Made by a program: the position numbers and the translations under genes. Shown one piece after another: positions 44,855-54,845 of a stretch of DNA of 64,000 nucleotides. A model generated the notes under the pieces. The model was not told the DNA's origin, searched no databases, and saw only the letters and a program-made list of their open reading frames with translations. The DNA comes from Allomyces arbusculus (lineage: Eukaryota > Blastocladiomycota > Blastocladiomycetes > Blastocladiales > Blastocladiaceae), in NCBI GenBank assembly GCA_027604705.1, contig JADHYV010000045.1, positions 62,001 through 126,000 on the forward strand, given 5' to 3'. Within the stretch, counting starts at the first letter, position 1; each line of letters begins with the position of its first letter.

Positions 44855-46045
44855 ATGACCGACCCCGCCGCCTCGCTCGCCTTCACCGACCTCGAGACCC
44901 CCGTCGGCATCCTTGTCGTCGGGTCCGGCGCCGTCGGCAAATCATCGCTCGTGAAGCGATTCACCACCCTCTCCAACGCGCTCGGCGCGTACCGCAAGAC
45001 CGTCGGTGTGGAATTTGCCGAACGCACTGTCTCCACCCCCTATGGCGACGCTCGCCTTCAATTGTGGGACACGGCGGGCCAAGAAGACTTTGACGAGCTG
45101 GCGCGACAATACTACCAAGGCGCGCACGCGGTCGCGCTCTGCTGTTCCGTCACGGACCGCGGCTCGCTGCGCGCTCTGCCGTCCTGGCGCGCGAAAGTGC
45201 TTGCGACGTGTCCGGACTTGGCTGTCGCGGTGGTGCTGAACAAGGTGGATTTCCTGGCTGCTGCTGCAGAGCAAGATGCGGCTGCCAAGGTTCGGCCGGA
45301 TGAGGTGGCCGCTCTCGCAAGGGAATGGAAATTGCCGCTGTTCCAAGTCTCCGTCAAGTCGGGGCAGAACGTGGACGCCGTGTTCATGCACTTGGCGACC
45401 GAGGCGATGCGGCGCGCTATGGCGCCGGCGGCGACCCTCGCTCCCGTCATTGTCAAGGCCAAGGCGACGCCCAAGCGTGGCGCGCGCCGCGCGTTTGCGA
45501 GCGCGCCGCTCGGATCGACCGCGTCCCCGGCCGCGACGACGGCAACCGACGACCCCTCCGCGCCGGCACCGCGTCGTACGAACGGCACCGCGTCGCCACC
45601 CGCGGATCCCGCACCTGCCTCGATCGCCGCCACCGCCGCCGTCGACATCCCCGCGCCGTCATCGCGCGCGTTCCCCACCGGCTCGCTCGGCCGCCGCCCC
45701 TCGTCTGCGCGTTCCCCCAACGGCACCGGTTCACCTCTCCCTTCGCCCTCACCCGTCCCGACATCCACCTCCCCCGACCCGACCGCGTCCCCCTCGCGCG
45801 CATTCCCGACCGGCTCGCTCGGCCGACGGACACCAAGTGCGCGCACATCGACGCCGCTTTCGTTCACTGCCCCCACCGAGGGCGGTTCGGAGCTCGAGCG
45901 CAAAACCGCAGCGAGTCCGACGGGGAGTACCGGGTCGGGACGGCGCCCATCGTCGGCGGCGGGCCGGCGCGCGTCGTCGGCGGTGGTTGCGGCCGCTGGG
46001 AAAGTGGCGGGGTGGTTGGGTGGAGGTGGGATTGCGGGACGGTGA
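44855..46045 (+). CDS. RAB23-like small GTPase with long disordered C-terminus
   Basis: Single exon, 396 residues. The G domain (about 17-180) shows the P-loop VVGSGAVGKSS, switch I YRKTVGVEFAERTV, switch II LWDTAGQEDFDELARQYYQG, NKVD (near 130) and VSVKSGQNV. The Y.KT.GV.F.ER spelling and the QEDFD switch II recall RAB23, a ciliary-signalling Rab. Beyond the G domain is an Ala/Pro/Ser tail of about 200 residues with two copies of SRAFPTGSLGRR followed by SAR, possible phosphosites. There is no C-terminal cysteine (it ends GGGGIAGR), so normal Rab prenylation looks impossible. RAB23 assignment is by eye; other Rab/RJL-type GTPases are possible. Confidence 0.85.
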   Translation: MTDPAASLAFTDLETPVGILVVGSGAVGKSSLVKRFTTLSNALGAYRKTVGVEFAERTVSTPYGDARLQLWDTAGQEDFDELARQYYQGAHAVALCCSVTDRGSLRALPSWRAKVLATCPDLAVAVVLNKVDFLAAAAEQDAAAKVRPDEVAALAREWKLPLFQVSVKSGQNVDAVFMHLATEAMRRAMAPAATLAPVIVKAKATPKRGARRAFASAPLGSTASPAATTATDDPSAPAPRRTNGTASPPADPAPASIAATAAVDIPAPSSRAFPTGSLGRRPSSARSPNGTGSPLPSPSPVPTSTSPDPTASPSRAFPTGSLGRRTPSARTSTPLSFTAPTEGGSELERKTAASPTGSTGSGRRPSSAAGRRASSAVVAAAGKVAGWLGGGGIAGR

Positions 46046-46437
46046 ACTGAAGGGAGACCGAGAGGATGCCAAAGGGGCCCGTTGCATGCAGTAATTTTCT
46101 TTGGCGAATTCATGACGAAGCCATCGTGCGGACGCGAGGCGACGCACGACGGGCTCAGGACGACCGAAAAGTGTGGTGAGAGTGGAGACGAATGAAAAGG
46201 GGCACAAAACTGGGGGATTTGAATTGAGACACGGATGATGAATGGAGGAGCGATCCACAGCGACGGCGACGGCGACGGCGTCGCGCACAGATCGGCGGTG
46301 GAGAAGGCCAACAAACAGGAACAGAAAAAACCCGATATTAATAACAGACGAACAAAGGTACGACGGGCTCGACGGGCTCGCCTGCCGACCGCGAAAATAA
46401 TAGTCCCAAAGACGCAAACGAACGTGATGGCCGGGGT

Positions 46438-46923
46438 TTACGGCCAGTCGGCAAAGTCCTTGTCGGCCGCCTTGCCCGTAAACTCCTTGAGCGCGGCCGC
46501 CGTCGCGTCGCCGTTATACTCGAACACGACTTTCCCCTGCTTCAAGACCAAGACCGTTGGCGTGCCCTCGATATCGTACTGGTCGCACGGGTCCGGGAAC
46601 GCCTGGCAGTCGATCTGCGCGACGCGCAGGCCCTTCTTCTGCGTGCGTTTCGAATGCTTGGCGAAATCCTTGTACTGCGGCGCGAATTTCTTAGACCAGC
46701 CGCACGAGACGTTCATGAAATTGATCATCCAGTAGGCGCCGTCCTGGTTGAGCGCCGAGGACCGAGACGCAAAGTCGGTTGCGGTCAGGTCGAGCAACCC
46801 GTCGGCGCGGACGGGTGCGTTCGGCGCCACGGCAGCATTGGCGCCCGTGGGGACCGACGCGATGAGGACGGCGGCGAGGCAGACGGCGACGGCGGCCAGG
46901 AGCGCAGCGAGCGGGCGGGCCAT
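46438..46923 (-). CDS. Secretory thioredoxin-fold protein with CGWS active site
   Basis: Single exon, 161 residues. Residues 1-30 form a signal peptide (charged MARP, a hydrophobic Ala/Leu/Val core, likely cleavage after GANA). The rest is one thioredoxin fold: YWMINFMNVSCGWSKKFAPQ (Cys at 74), the RVAQIDCQAFPDPC strand/helix with two further cysteines, and the cis-proline loop EGTPTVLV. The usual CxxC is CGWS, keeping only the nucleophilic cysteine. There is no KDEL-like retention signal (it ends FADWP). A one-cysteine PDI-like protein could form mixed disulfides or act as a chaperone; this is inference. Head to head with the PER1-like gene. Confidence 0.85.
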   Translation of the reverse strand: MARPLAALLAAVAVCLAAVLIASVPTGANAAVAPNAPVRADGLLDLTATDFASRSSALNQDGAYWMINFMNVSCGWSKKFAPQYKDFAKHSKRTQKKGLRVAQIDCQAFPDPCDQYDIEGTPTVLVLKQGKVVFEYNGDATAAALKEFTGKAADKDFADWP

Positions 46924-47429
46924 GGTATGGTTGGTGGTGGTCTGGTGGTGCTTGCGTGGTTCCGGGTCGGCGGGTGGGCGGGGGGGGGGGGGGCGCGGCG
47001 TCGGTGGCGCGGTGAGAGTGCGGCAAGTAGCGTGAGCGGGTCGAGGCCGGCGCGGCGTTTGCGACGGCGTCGTCGTGACGGAATGGAGAGGATGGGCCGC
47101 GGCAGGAGCAGATGCAATGTTTGGTCAGGTCGTCTTGGTCAGGTCGGTTTGGGCCTTTGCTGCGGCCCAATGCCATGTCGCCAAGGCAGGGCTGCCAGGC
47201 ACTTGGGAGCAAGGCCAGGCACCTGCCGTTCACGCCGTGGTTTGCGTCATTTCGCCACAGCAGCCTGCAGAAGCGTTAGATGCTCCTCTGCGCCGGTGGC
47301 ACCTACCTGACCACTTGCACCGCTGCTCTGTCGTTCTTTGGCTCCACCGCCATCCACCGCTGCAATGTCGTCCGCGATCGATGGGATTCTCGCCCTAATC
47401 TCGCTACGACGCAGTTGCGACTTGCAGCA
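46924..47429. promoter_or_regulatory. Divergent intergenic region with a poly-G tract
   Basis: 506 bases between the divergent starts at 46923 and 47430. It holds a 14-base G run at 46980-46993. An in-frame upstream ATG at 47280 would extend the plus-strand protein by 50 residues but bury its signal sequence. Confidence 0.4.
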
Positions 47430-48539
47430 ATGCTTTACCGAAGCAGTAGCATCTCACCAACCACCCGCACGACACCAGCACGGCCGGGGATCGCCAATCC
47501 GCGACGTCCAACCGCACGCTGCCCACTTGCAAGATCACTCGCGACTGCCTTCGTCGTCGTCCTCGCTCTGATCCTCGCCACCGCCCTGACACCCGCCGCC
47601 GCTTCCTCCGGCGACCGCGACCCGCACTGGCGCTCCTGCGTCATGCAATGTGTTGCCGACCGCTCCGCGCACTTCCACGCCGGCCACTTTACGTTCACGC
47701 GCGACCACATCGCGTCGTGGCCCGGCACTTGTTCCCTGTCGCCCATGCTCCGCATCACGCAATGGGACTGCGGCGACGACTGCCAGTACAGGTGCACGCG
47801 TGCGCACGCCGCAGCTACCGACTCGGAGCACCAGTACCACGGGAAATGGGCGTTCCGACGCTTGTTTGGATTACAAGAACCCGCGTCGGTCTTGTTCTCG
47901 CTGCTCAACGGGTGGCAGCATCTGCGCGGCCTGAAGCGCGTCTGGCACTTGCGTCCGTGGACCCCCGCGGGCACAAAAGGGCGGACCTGGGTCCTCGTCT
48001 ACGCGGTCGCGTCGCTGCACTTGTGGTTGTGGTCGATCCTGTTCCATGCGCGCGACACGCGCGTCACCGAGCGCGGCGACTATGCGGGCGCGGCACTCGC
48101 CGGCGTCGTCGCACTGCAATGGGCGCTCGTCCGCGTCATTCATTTCCCTCAACTCCCCGCGATCATCCTGACCTCCGCCGCGTTCATCTACCACGTGCAC
48201 GTGCACTTGCTCTCGGGCCCACGAATCGACTACGCCGGTAACATGCTGTTCAATATCGGCGTGGTCATTGTGCACCACCTGCTCTGGGCCATTTGGGCTG
48301 TGCGGTACCGGCACCGACCATACGCGCGTGACGCGCTCCTGTTCGTAGTGCTGTTCCTGACGGCGAGTTTGCTCGAGGTGGGCGATTTCGCGCCGGTCCT
48401 GTGGGATACGGTCGACGCGCATGCACTCTGGCATTTGGCGACGGTGCCGCTGATCCCGCTGTGGTACCGGTTCCTGGTCGCAGATTTGCGGGGCATGGAT
48501 GACGAGGCGAGATCGGCGCTGCCGGTGCGCGCAAAGTGA
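47430..48539 (+). CDS. PER1: PER1/PGAP3-like GPI-anchor remodelling protein
   Basis: Single exon, 369 residues. An N-terminal signal/anchor (RSLATAFVVVLALILATALT) is followed by the Per1 lumenal domain with paired cysteines (WRSCVMQCVADR, PGTCSLSPMLRITQWDC, CGDDCQYRC). Seven or so hydrophobic segments follow, with the family's conserved polar residues: LWSILFHARDTRVTERGDY and, near the end, LEVGDFAPVLWDTVDAHALW. Per1 (PGAP3 in animals) acts in the ER/Golgi to remove the sn-2 acyl chain of GPI anchors; it belongs to the CREST hydrolase superfamily, whose Ser/His/Asp residues fit these motifs. The start at 47430 is chosen because it places the signal sequence near the N-terminus. Confidence 0.94.
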   Translation: MLYRSSSISPTTRTTPARPGIANPRRPTARCPLARSLATAFVVVLALILATALTPAAASSGDRDPHWRSCVMQCVADRSAHFHAGHFTFTRDHIASWPGTCSLSPMLRITQWDCGDDCQYRCTRAHAAATDSEHQYHGKWAFRRLFGLQEPASVLFSLLNGWQHLRGLKRVWHLRPWTPAGTKGRTWVLVYAVASLHLWLWSILFHARDTRVTERGDYAGAALAGVVALQWALVRVIHFPQLPAIILTSAAFIYHVHVHLLSGPRIDYAGNMLFNIGVVIVHHLLWAIWAVRYRHRPYARDALLFVVLFLTASLLEVGDFAPVLWDTVDAHALWHLATVPLIPLWYRFLVADLRGMDDEARSALPVRAK

Positions 48540-49148
48540 ATTGGGTCGGTGACCGACGAGCGCGCGCGCATTGGCGGAGAGGGCAGTGAATGTATTCGTT
48601 CGGCTTGCCCACCCCGCATCGTCGTTCCAGGTGCATTCCTGGCCCAAAAATCTCAATTTCCCGTGCCAACGTAGTCCCCATCCCTCTGGTCGAGTTGACC
48701 CTTCTCGTCGCCATCCTCCCGCCGATCCGCGTGCCTCGACCGCCGCCCGGATCGCCGCCTCGTCAGCCGCCGCCAGAATCGCCGTCAGAATCGCATTGCA
48801 CTCGGTCACTCCAACAGCTGGGCAACACGTTGGCAATCCCCTCGAGCGATGTGATAACCGTGGTTAAATGCACGAGTCCCCAGATCCTCGGTGGCCCGCC
48901 GTTCCGACGTAGCCAAACCCGCCAAATGTTGCGTTGTCGTGCATGTTTTGGTTGAAGATTCCGGCCAGGTGTCGAAGAGTGTAGAAGTGGAATGATGGTC
49001 CCTGCCTAAGATCACGTGCATACAACTGACAGGGTCCATCTGCTCCACCTACTCGCCATCTCGCGACCAGCAGCAAGCAACTGCACGGTGGGCGCGACGC
49101 CGATTCCAGCCTTCATCAACGCGCAAGACTAGCTGCAATTTTTCGACC
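48540..49148. other. Intergenic, no gene seen
   Basis: About 610 bases between PER1 and NDUFA5. No ORF with protein-like composition; presumably the PER1 3' UTR and the NDUFA5 promoter. Confidence 0.5.
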
Positions 49149-50103
49149 ATGCGCGCGTTCCGCCCTCTCTTCCAGGCCGTCAAGGTGAGCATGCTCCCCA
49201 CGCCGCCCATCACCCATCGGCTCGACCGTGCACCACGGCAACGCGATCGAGCACGGAATCTCCGGACACGGCGTGGAGTGACACGGTTGCGGAGCGGCAC
49301 GATTTGGGCGGGCACGGCGCAGATAGCACGGCGTCAAACGGAACATGGGCAACGCCGTGAAAACGATACGCATCACGAACGACGATCCTCGTCGGCGCCC
49401 GGACCACGATTCACCTCAATGCTCGGACCACCATGACTGCCGCTGTGACGGGTGGTGACTGCCGGTTGCATCGCGCGTGCGGGTGGTGGTGCAATCGCAA
49501 GCGGCCCCGTCCCCGCGTCATGCTCCGCCGGATCGACTCGCGGCTTGACCCATGCCGAACCTCGCGTTGTGCCGTGCCCAGCCCATGCCATGCCCATGAT
49601 GTGCCATGTCTCCGCTCCGCCGCTACCATTCCGTGTCCGACCCACGCGCGCCGCCGCCATGATCCGCGCTATGACCCCGCGCTCCTCCCGTGCCCACCCG
49701 CACGCATGCGAATTGCGCCCGATCGCTCACCACTCGGACCCTCTCCACCCCCGTCTAGCACTCCGGATTCACCGGCCTGATGCCGCACCCGGACCCGCGT
49801 GGCGCCCTTCTCGACGTCTACACGTCGACCCTGACCAAGCTGCAGAAACTGCCCGCCGACTACGCTTACCGCACGGCGACGGCCGCGCTCACGCAGCAGC
49901 GACTGACGGTCGTTGAGCGCGAGACCGACGCGGACGCGCTTGAGGCGGCGCTCGGCGAAGGCCCGCTCGCGTTTGTTGTCAAGCAGGCCGAGGCTGAGAA
50001 CCAGTTGGTCGATAAGGTGGCCGAGTGGAAGGCGTGGGAGCCGCTTGCCGAGCAGGCGCCCGAGGGCCAGTGGGCGTATGCGTTCAAGAACAAGTCGGCG
50101 TAA
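49149..50103 (+). CDS. Complex I subunit NDUFA5 (B13 type)
   Basis: Two exons, 49149-49184 and 49759-50103, give 126 residues. The first exon encodes MRAFRPLFQAVK. A 574-base intron (GTGAGC donor, pyrimidine-rich CTAG acceptor) follows, and exon 2 starts HSGFTGLMPHPDPRGALLDV, matching the NDUFA5 N-terminus (TGL.VHP.PR..L..LY). Then come LQKLPADYAYRTATAALTQQ, ERLTVVE-like LTVVERE, and VAEWKAWEPLAEQAP, equal to the family's EW(K)PWEPL motif. The subunit is part of the peripheral arm of mitochondrial NADH:ubiquinone oxidoreductase. Length is close to the usual 115-150. The intron is by far the longest in the window. Confidence 0.92.
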
Positions 50104-50205
50104 GTCGTGTAGTGGAAGGAGAGGAATATAGGTGCCGTAGGTTCTTTGTGATGGAATGATGGGCTGCGCTGGGTGAATGGGCAGGCCAGGTCTGTTAGGT
50201 CTGCC

Positions 50206-50283
50206 GATGATTCAGTAAAGGACTGCTTGCAGGAGTTGTCTCTTGAGGAGCAAGTTCTTGGTCCAGGTTCGATTCCGGGCATC
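50206..50283 (+). other. tRNA-like remnant with enlarged anticodon-like loop
   Basis: GATG at the start pairs with CATC at the end. It has a CAG/CTG D-like stem and a perfect CTTGC/GCAAG stem with a 19-base loop. The T-arm CCAGG-TTCGATT-CCGGG has one mismatch. The box-B-like string GGTTCGATTCC is intact. Likely a decayed tRNA or tRNA-derived fragment. Confidence 0.3.
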
Positions 50284-50563
50284 CACAAAAGCGCAAAGCT
50301 TCAGATCTTCTGCTATCTCCAAAAAATCTCGCGTCTGGGATTATTTGGACGATGAGAGGAGGATGATCACGCCAACGCGTCACCAGCCAGAATGATTGTG
50401 ATGAATGTCAATCTATCATTCTCATGAGGCAAATCAATGCCCGCGTGCCAAGCGTCATTGCTGATTGACGCATCTTTGGTGCGGAAAACCATGATCAAGC
50501 TGTGCAGGCTCATTTTTTACCAGTGCAGCGAAAGAAAAACGTGCCAAAAGACGACGGGATATC

Positions 50564-50609
50564 GGGATTGAACCTGCACCACTCGTCTCTTTTACATTGC
50601 GCTGGAGAC
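50564..50609 (-). other. tRNA-like remnant
   Basis: On the minus strand a perfect GTCTC/GAGAC stem (loop 15 bases) is followed by a box-B-like GGTTCAATCCC. T-stem pairing is poor, so a working tRNA is unlikely. Confidence 0.25.
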
Positions 50610-51239
50610 TCGGTGAAGAGGAACATAGCTGAAGCCAAAATGAGGAAGCGCTTGATGCATGGCGGTGTCGACACATCCGTCGAAGCGGCACCTCAGTTGC
50701 ATGCCCTCAAACACCATTCCTCACATTAAATGCCTCACACTCATGCATGATGCATGCCTCACCTCAAATCATCGTTCAGCGCAGAACGTATTCATGGCAC
50801 TCTCACCGCGCATCGATCGAGGCCAGAGATCAACCAACAGTGCGCAACCCGCAACGATGTTTTGTCCCTGGAATGTTGTCCACCGACTGTGTGGCTCATC
50901 GTGTCATCTCCACGTAACAGCTCCCTCTCGTCTTACCAATTTCTTCTTGCCGTTGCGGATCGACACGTTGTAACGGCCCACGGCGTGTATTCAGAGCGCT
51001 GTTCGCGCGCCGAGCCCATCGATTCGGCACGCAAACGCTACTCTCGGCCGACCCACGTCAAAGGCTTGCCTTTCTTCCATGGCCGCTCATCTCCCCACCT
51101 TTCCATCATCGTCATGTCCGTTGTGACAAACATCCAGTCCCATGAATATATCATCGTTTCCAGGATCACCGCCAGTCCGCGCGCTCCTCGACCCCACCCC
51201 CTCCCTTCCAGCGACCCCAGCCCTCATCACAATGTGCAC

Positions 51240-54081
51240 TCACCCACTCATCCCACCCATCCCACCCGGCACCCCCGTCCCACGGCGCCCAAGCATCCCC
51301 GCACTCGCCGGCGGAGGCGCCTGCAACCCTCCACCACCTCCAACTCCCGCCACTGCCGCGGCCGCGGCCGCACTCGATCCATTACCATTCGCCGAATGCG
51401 CAGCCGCCATCATCCCAATCACATGCACCGCCGCCGACAACTTCCGACGGGCCAAGTGCGCCGGCGTCTCCGCGCCATCCGCCTCCGCGGTCGCACCACC
51501 ACCCGGCTCGTCAGCCAACCGGTACTTGGCCTCGAGCTGCGCGTACTCGAGCCGCGACCGGTCTGTCAGTTGCGCGAGACGTTTCGAGACGGCCGACCGG
51601 TCGGCGTTGGACGTGGCCGTGGATGTGGCCGGTATGCGAGACGACGACGACGACGACTTGCGCGCCGGGCTGAACCATTCGCGCGGCGGGCGGTACCACG
51701 GGGACGTGGCGGTGTTGGACGCGCGTGGGGTACGTAATGGGGAGATGGTGGTGACGGCTGTGGGCTCGTCGTTCGTGGCGATGTCCATGTCGCGCAAGTC
51801 TGTTTGCGAGAATGTCAGCCATGAATGTCACGATCCGGTCCAACTGCCGCGATGAGGGGAAACGTACACAGGTCGTCGAGTCGGCGTGTGCGACGCCGCG
51901 CCGGCGCGCCCGGCACCCGCACCGCTACGCGTTTCCGGCGCAGGACGATCCGCGGCGGCGGCCGCGGCGAGTCTGGAACAACCAGGACCGACCGCGCGCG
52001 CGACGTGCGCCGGCGGACGACGGGTACGGGCGGTGCGAGTTGGTGCGATTCCTCGCCGGTCGAGCTCTCGGCGTTGGACTCGTCGTCGTCCGACGCAGCC
52101 ATGTGAATGTCCGGCACCTGCAACATCGGCGACGGGGACCGCGCGCGCGTCGGGCTCGTTGCACCGCCGCTGCCGGAGTCGGGCGAAAGTGCGGTCACGG
52201 ACGGCGTCGCCGACGGGCGGCGCGACCCGGTGGACTGACTGCTCCCACGTCGTGCCCACGCTGGGGTCAAGTCCTCGGCATGCGGCGATACGGGTGGTGC
52301 AGCCGCTGCAGTCGCGACTGGTACCATTTCCGGCGGCATACTCGACGCGCGCCGCTCGCCCCGTGCGCGCCGCGCAGCCTTGGCCCGAGCCGCGGCCATC
52401 CGGTGCCTGCGTGCGGCAACCGTGGCCGCAACCATGTGCGCCGGCATCGGGTGCATCCCGACCCACCCGGCAGGACAGTACAGGTCGAGCGGAATCCCGA
52501 GCTCGTGCTCGATGTATTCGAGCAAGTCTTGCGGCGGGTCAAGTTCCGGCTGTACGTAGAGCGTCGCTGGTTTGGCCGCGTCGTCGCCGCGGTCGGTGGG
52601 GCCCGTGGACGGGTAGAGTTGCGAGAGGACGGTCGCGAGAAGTGGGGACGGGCCGGTGGTCGGAGGTGACCGCGGGGCGCGTGGGGTCGGAGTCGCGGGT
52701 TTGCTGGGCGTCGACGGGGTCGGGTCCCCGGGGGTCGCGAGACTGTCGGCGCTCGCGGTTTCGGGTGGAGCGATCAAGTTGCCCGGATCGGGTGCCGCGG
52801 GGACCGTGGGCGTGGTCGCACGAGGACAGGCGGCGGTCGGTACTGCCGCGTCCTGCTGCGCGGACGCGTCCGGATCTAGCGACGGGATATGGCGCAGGTA
52901 ATCCTCGAACGCATCGACGACTAGCCCGACCCACACTGTCAGTAAAGCACCTTCTCACATACGTTTGCATGCAAACCAGCCAAGTGCAAACGTACCCGAC
53001 TTGACATACTCCTTGCCCAACTGCGTCGACTCGGCCACACTCGCCGCCGCTGCCGCCGCCTCCTCGGACACTTTCTCCCGCGGCTTCACCAAATCGCGGT
53101 ACTTACGCGCCAAATCCGACGCGTTCCCGACATTCCGCGGCCGGTCATCGTCCGCGTCGCCGTCGCTCACCGCAGCGCCCGACTTGACGAGCGCCGCGAG
53201 TTTGGTCGCGACCGCCGTCGCGTGCGCGGGCCCCGCCATTCCCACGGGCGCGGCGGCACTGTCCCTCGCGGACCGCGCACCAGGAGCTGCCCCGACACGC
53301 GCAAGTGCCGACCGCGACGCAGTGACGAGTCCGCCGCTGCGCGAGGTCGATCGGGACCCGGTAATCGTCGCGCGCGCGAGCGGGCGGCCTGTCCCTGCGC
53401 TTCCGTTCGCGATATCGATGGGCGCAATGACACTCGCGCGGCGCGCGGCCGATGCGGCAGGACGGCGCGCGGCATCCGCGACACTTCCACGACGCGTCGG
53501 TGTCATGGGTGCCGCCGCGAGGGCCGGTAAAACGGCACTTGCGCGGCGCGACGGGCGGGGTGGGCGCGTCCCGCCAGCACGGTGCGGTGGGGACAGGACC
53601 GGGTGCGTGCATTCGGGTAGGTGCGTGCGAATGTGGTCGGCCTGGTCGTCGTCGGAGAAGTCGTCGAGGCCGACCGACTGCAGAGAGGGGGTGGGGCGGT
53701 CAGTTTGGGCGCGAGAAATGTGGGTGGCGAGGGAGGGGGGGGGGGGGGTGGAGAACGGACAATGTGCAGCGTCGTCTCGTCGGTGCGCAGTTGGCGCACT
53801 TCGGCGTGCAGGCGGTCGCGGTGCGTGACGATCGGGTGTCGCGCCGTGGCCGGGTGCGCGTCATGTGCGCCGAACTGCACGAGTCGCGGAACCGCGCGCA
53901 GGAGCGCGTCCGGGTCGTCGTCCTTGACGACGTGGAAGCCCTTGGGCGGGAGTCTACGTTAGATCACTGGGTGAGGTCGCGACGAGGGCGCAAGGATGTG
54001 AGAAGAGGGCAGGGCATACTTAACACCAAGCGGGTCGCGATGACGGCGGCGACGACTCGCCTCCAACATAGACGAGGCCAT
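51240..54081 (-). CDS. Unrecognised 854-residue protein
   Basis: Five exons: 54081-54020, 53953-53761, 53677-52996, 52935-51868 and 51799-51240 (introns 60-83 bases; the second has a 14-base C run on the gene strand). All junctions keep frame. The N-terminus reads MASSMLEASRRRRHRDPLGV, KLPPKGFHVVKDDDPDALLR, then a helix LHAEVRQLRTDETTLHI and SVGLDDFSDDDQADHIRTH. After Ala/Arg-rich disorder comes a helical patch (ASDLARKYRDLVKPREKV) and a conserved-looking region WVGLVVDAFEDYLRHIPSLD. Later segments include DLLEYIEHELGIPLDLYCP and a basic helix. A final helix LAQLTDRSRLEYAQLEAKYR precedes a Gly/Ala-rich end. The ordered islands suggest a scaffold protein, but I recognise no family. Confidence 0.75.
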
Positions 54082-54845
54082 AGTTGTGGAGAGTGCGAAG
54101 GGCTCGAGGTCGCGCCAGCGCTCGAAATGAGCTCACGCCGCCTGCGCTACGCTCGCGGTCCCAATGAATGGACTGTTGGCGGGTTGAGACGGGTGCTGTA
54201 GCTGAAAATGAACTTGATTTCGATTCACCGGCGGCCAAGATCCCTTTCGAGGCCGTCACCGCGCAGTTTTCGGAGATATTTAGCTGTTGCCTATCGAATG
54301 CCGCAAGTCACGATCCATTGCGGATTGCGCAAGAGTGCCAACGTGGGTGCAGCCGGCCAACGTCGTTGAAGTCATCTGCTTTGGAGTGATGATTTCTGGC
54401 TTGATCAAGCAGAGCGTACGCTGTCCCTGCCATCAGGGTCACGGGAGGCCCTGGCAACAGCCCACTTGATCAAAACAACAAATGTCCCTGCCATTGTGAA
54501 CCACCACCTCAAAAGCCGTCTGATCATGCCAAACTGGTTCTCCGTTGGCCACTGACGAATACGGCATTTATCAAAGTGCTTGCGCACGCAATCTGCGCGC
54601 ACGGGCGCCATGGCGATATTACGTCGGCTACCTAACTTTAAACTACTGACGGCCAACTGCTTTGCATGTTTCCATTGCTGTTTTTCGCCATCTTCAACGA
54701 GAGCACCGGAGTGACGATTTTTCATATTATTTTACAGTTATCCCTGTCTGAAGGTGTGGTTACCAACACCGTGTGGATAGGAGAAACATACTACTGACCT
54801 GTGCTTTCCATGTGCAAATTTTGCTGGCTTTATTTCCCACACTGA
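54082..54845. other. Intergenic, weak ORF only
   Basis: About 760 bases. A minus-strand ORF at 54405-54725 has fairly balanced composition but no motif and no neighbours to join; it is not called. Confidence 0.4.

Larger units (their letters stand above)
50104..51239. other. 1.1-kb intergenic region with two tRNA-like segments
   Basis: No gene could be supported. GC drops compared with the exons, and short ORFs overlap in several frames. It contains the two tRNA-like folds listed separately. Confidence 0.5.

Noticed and set aside
54405-54725. 106-residue minus-strand ORF upstream of the unknown gene
   Set aside because: Fair composition but no motif, no splice continuity and a likely promoter or 3' flank position.
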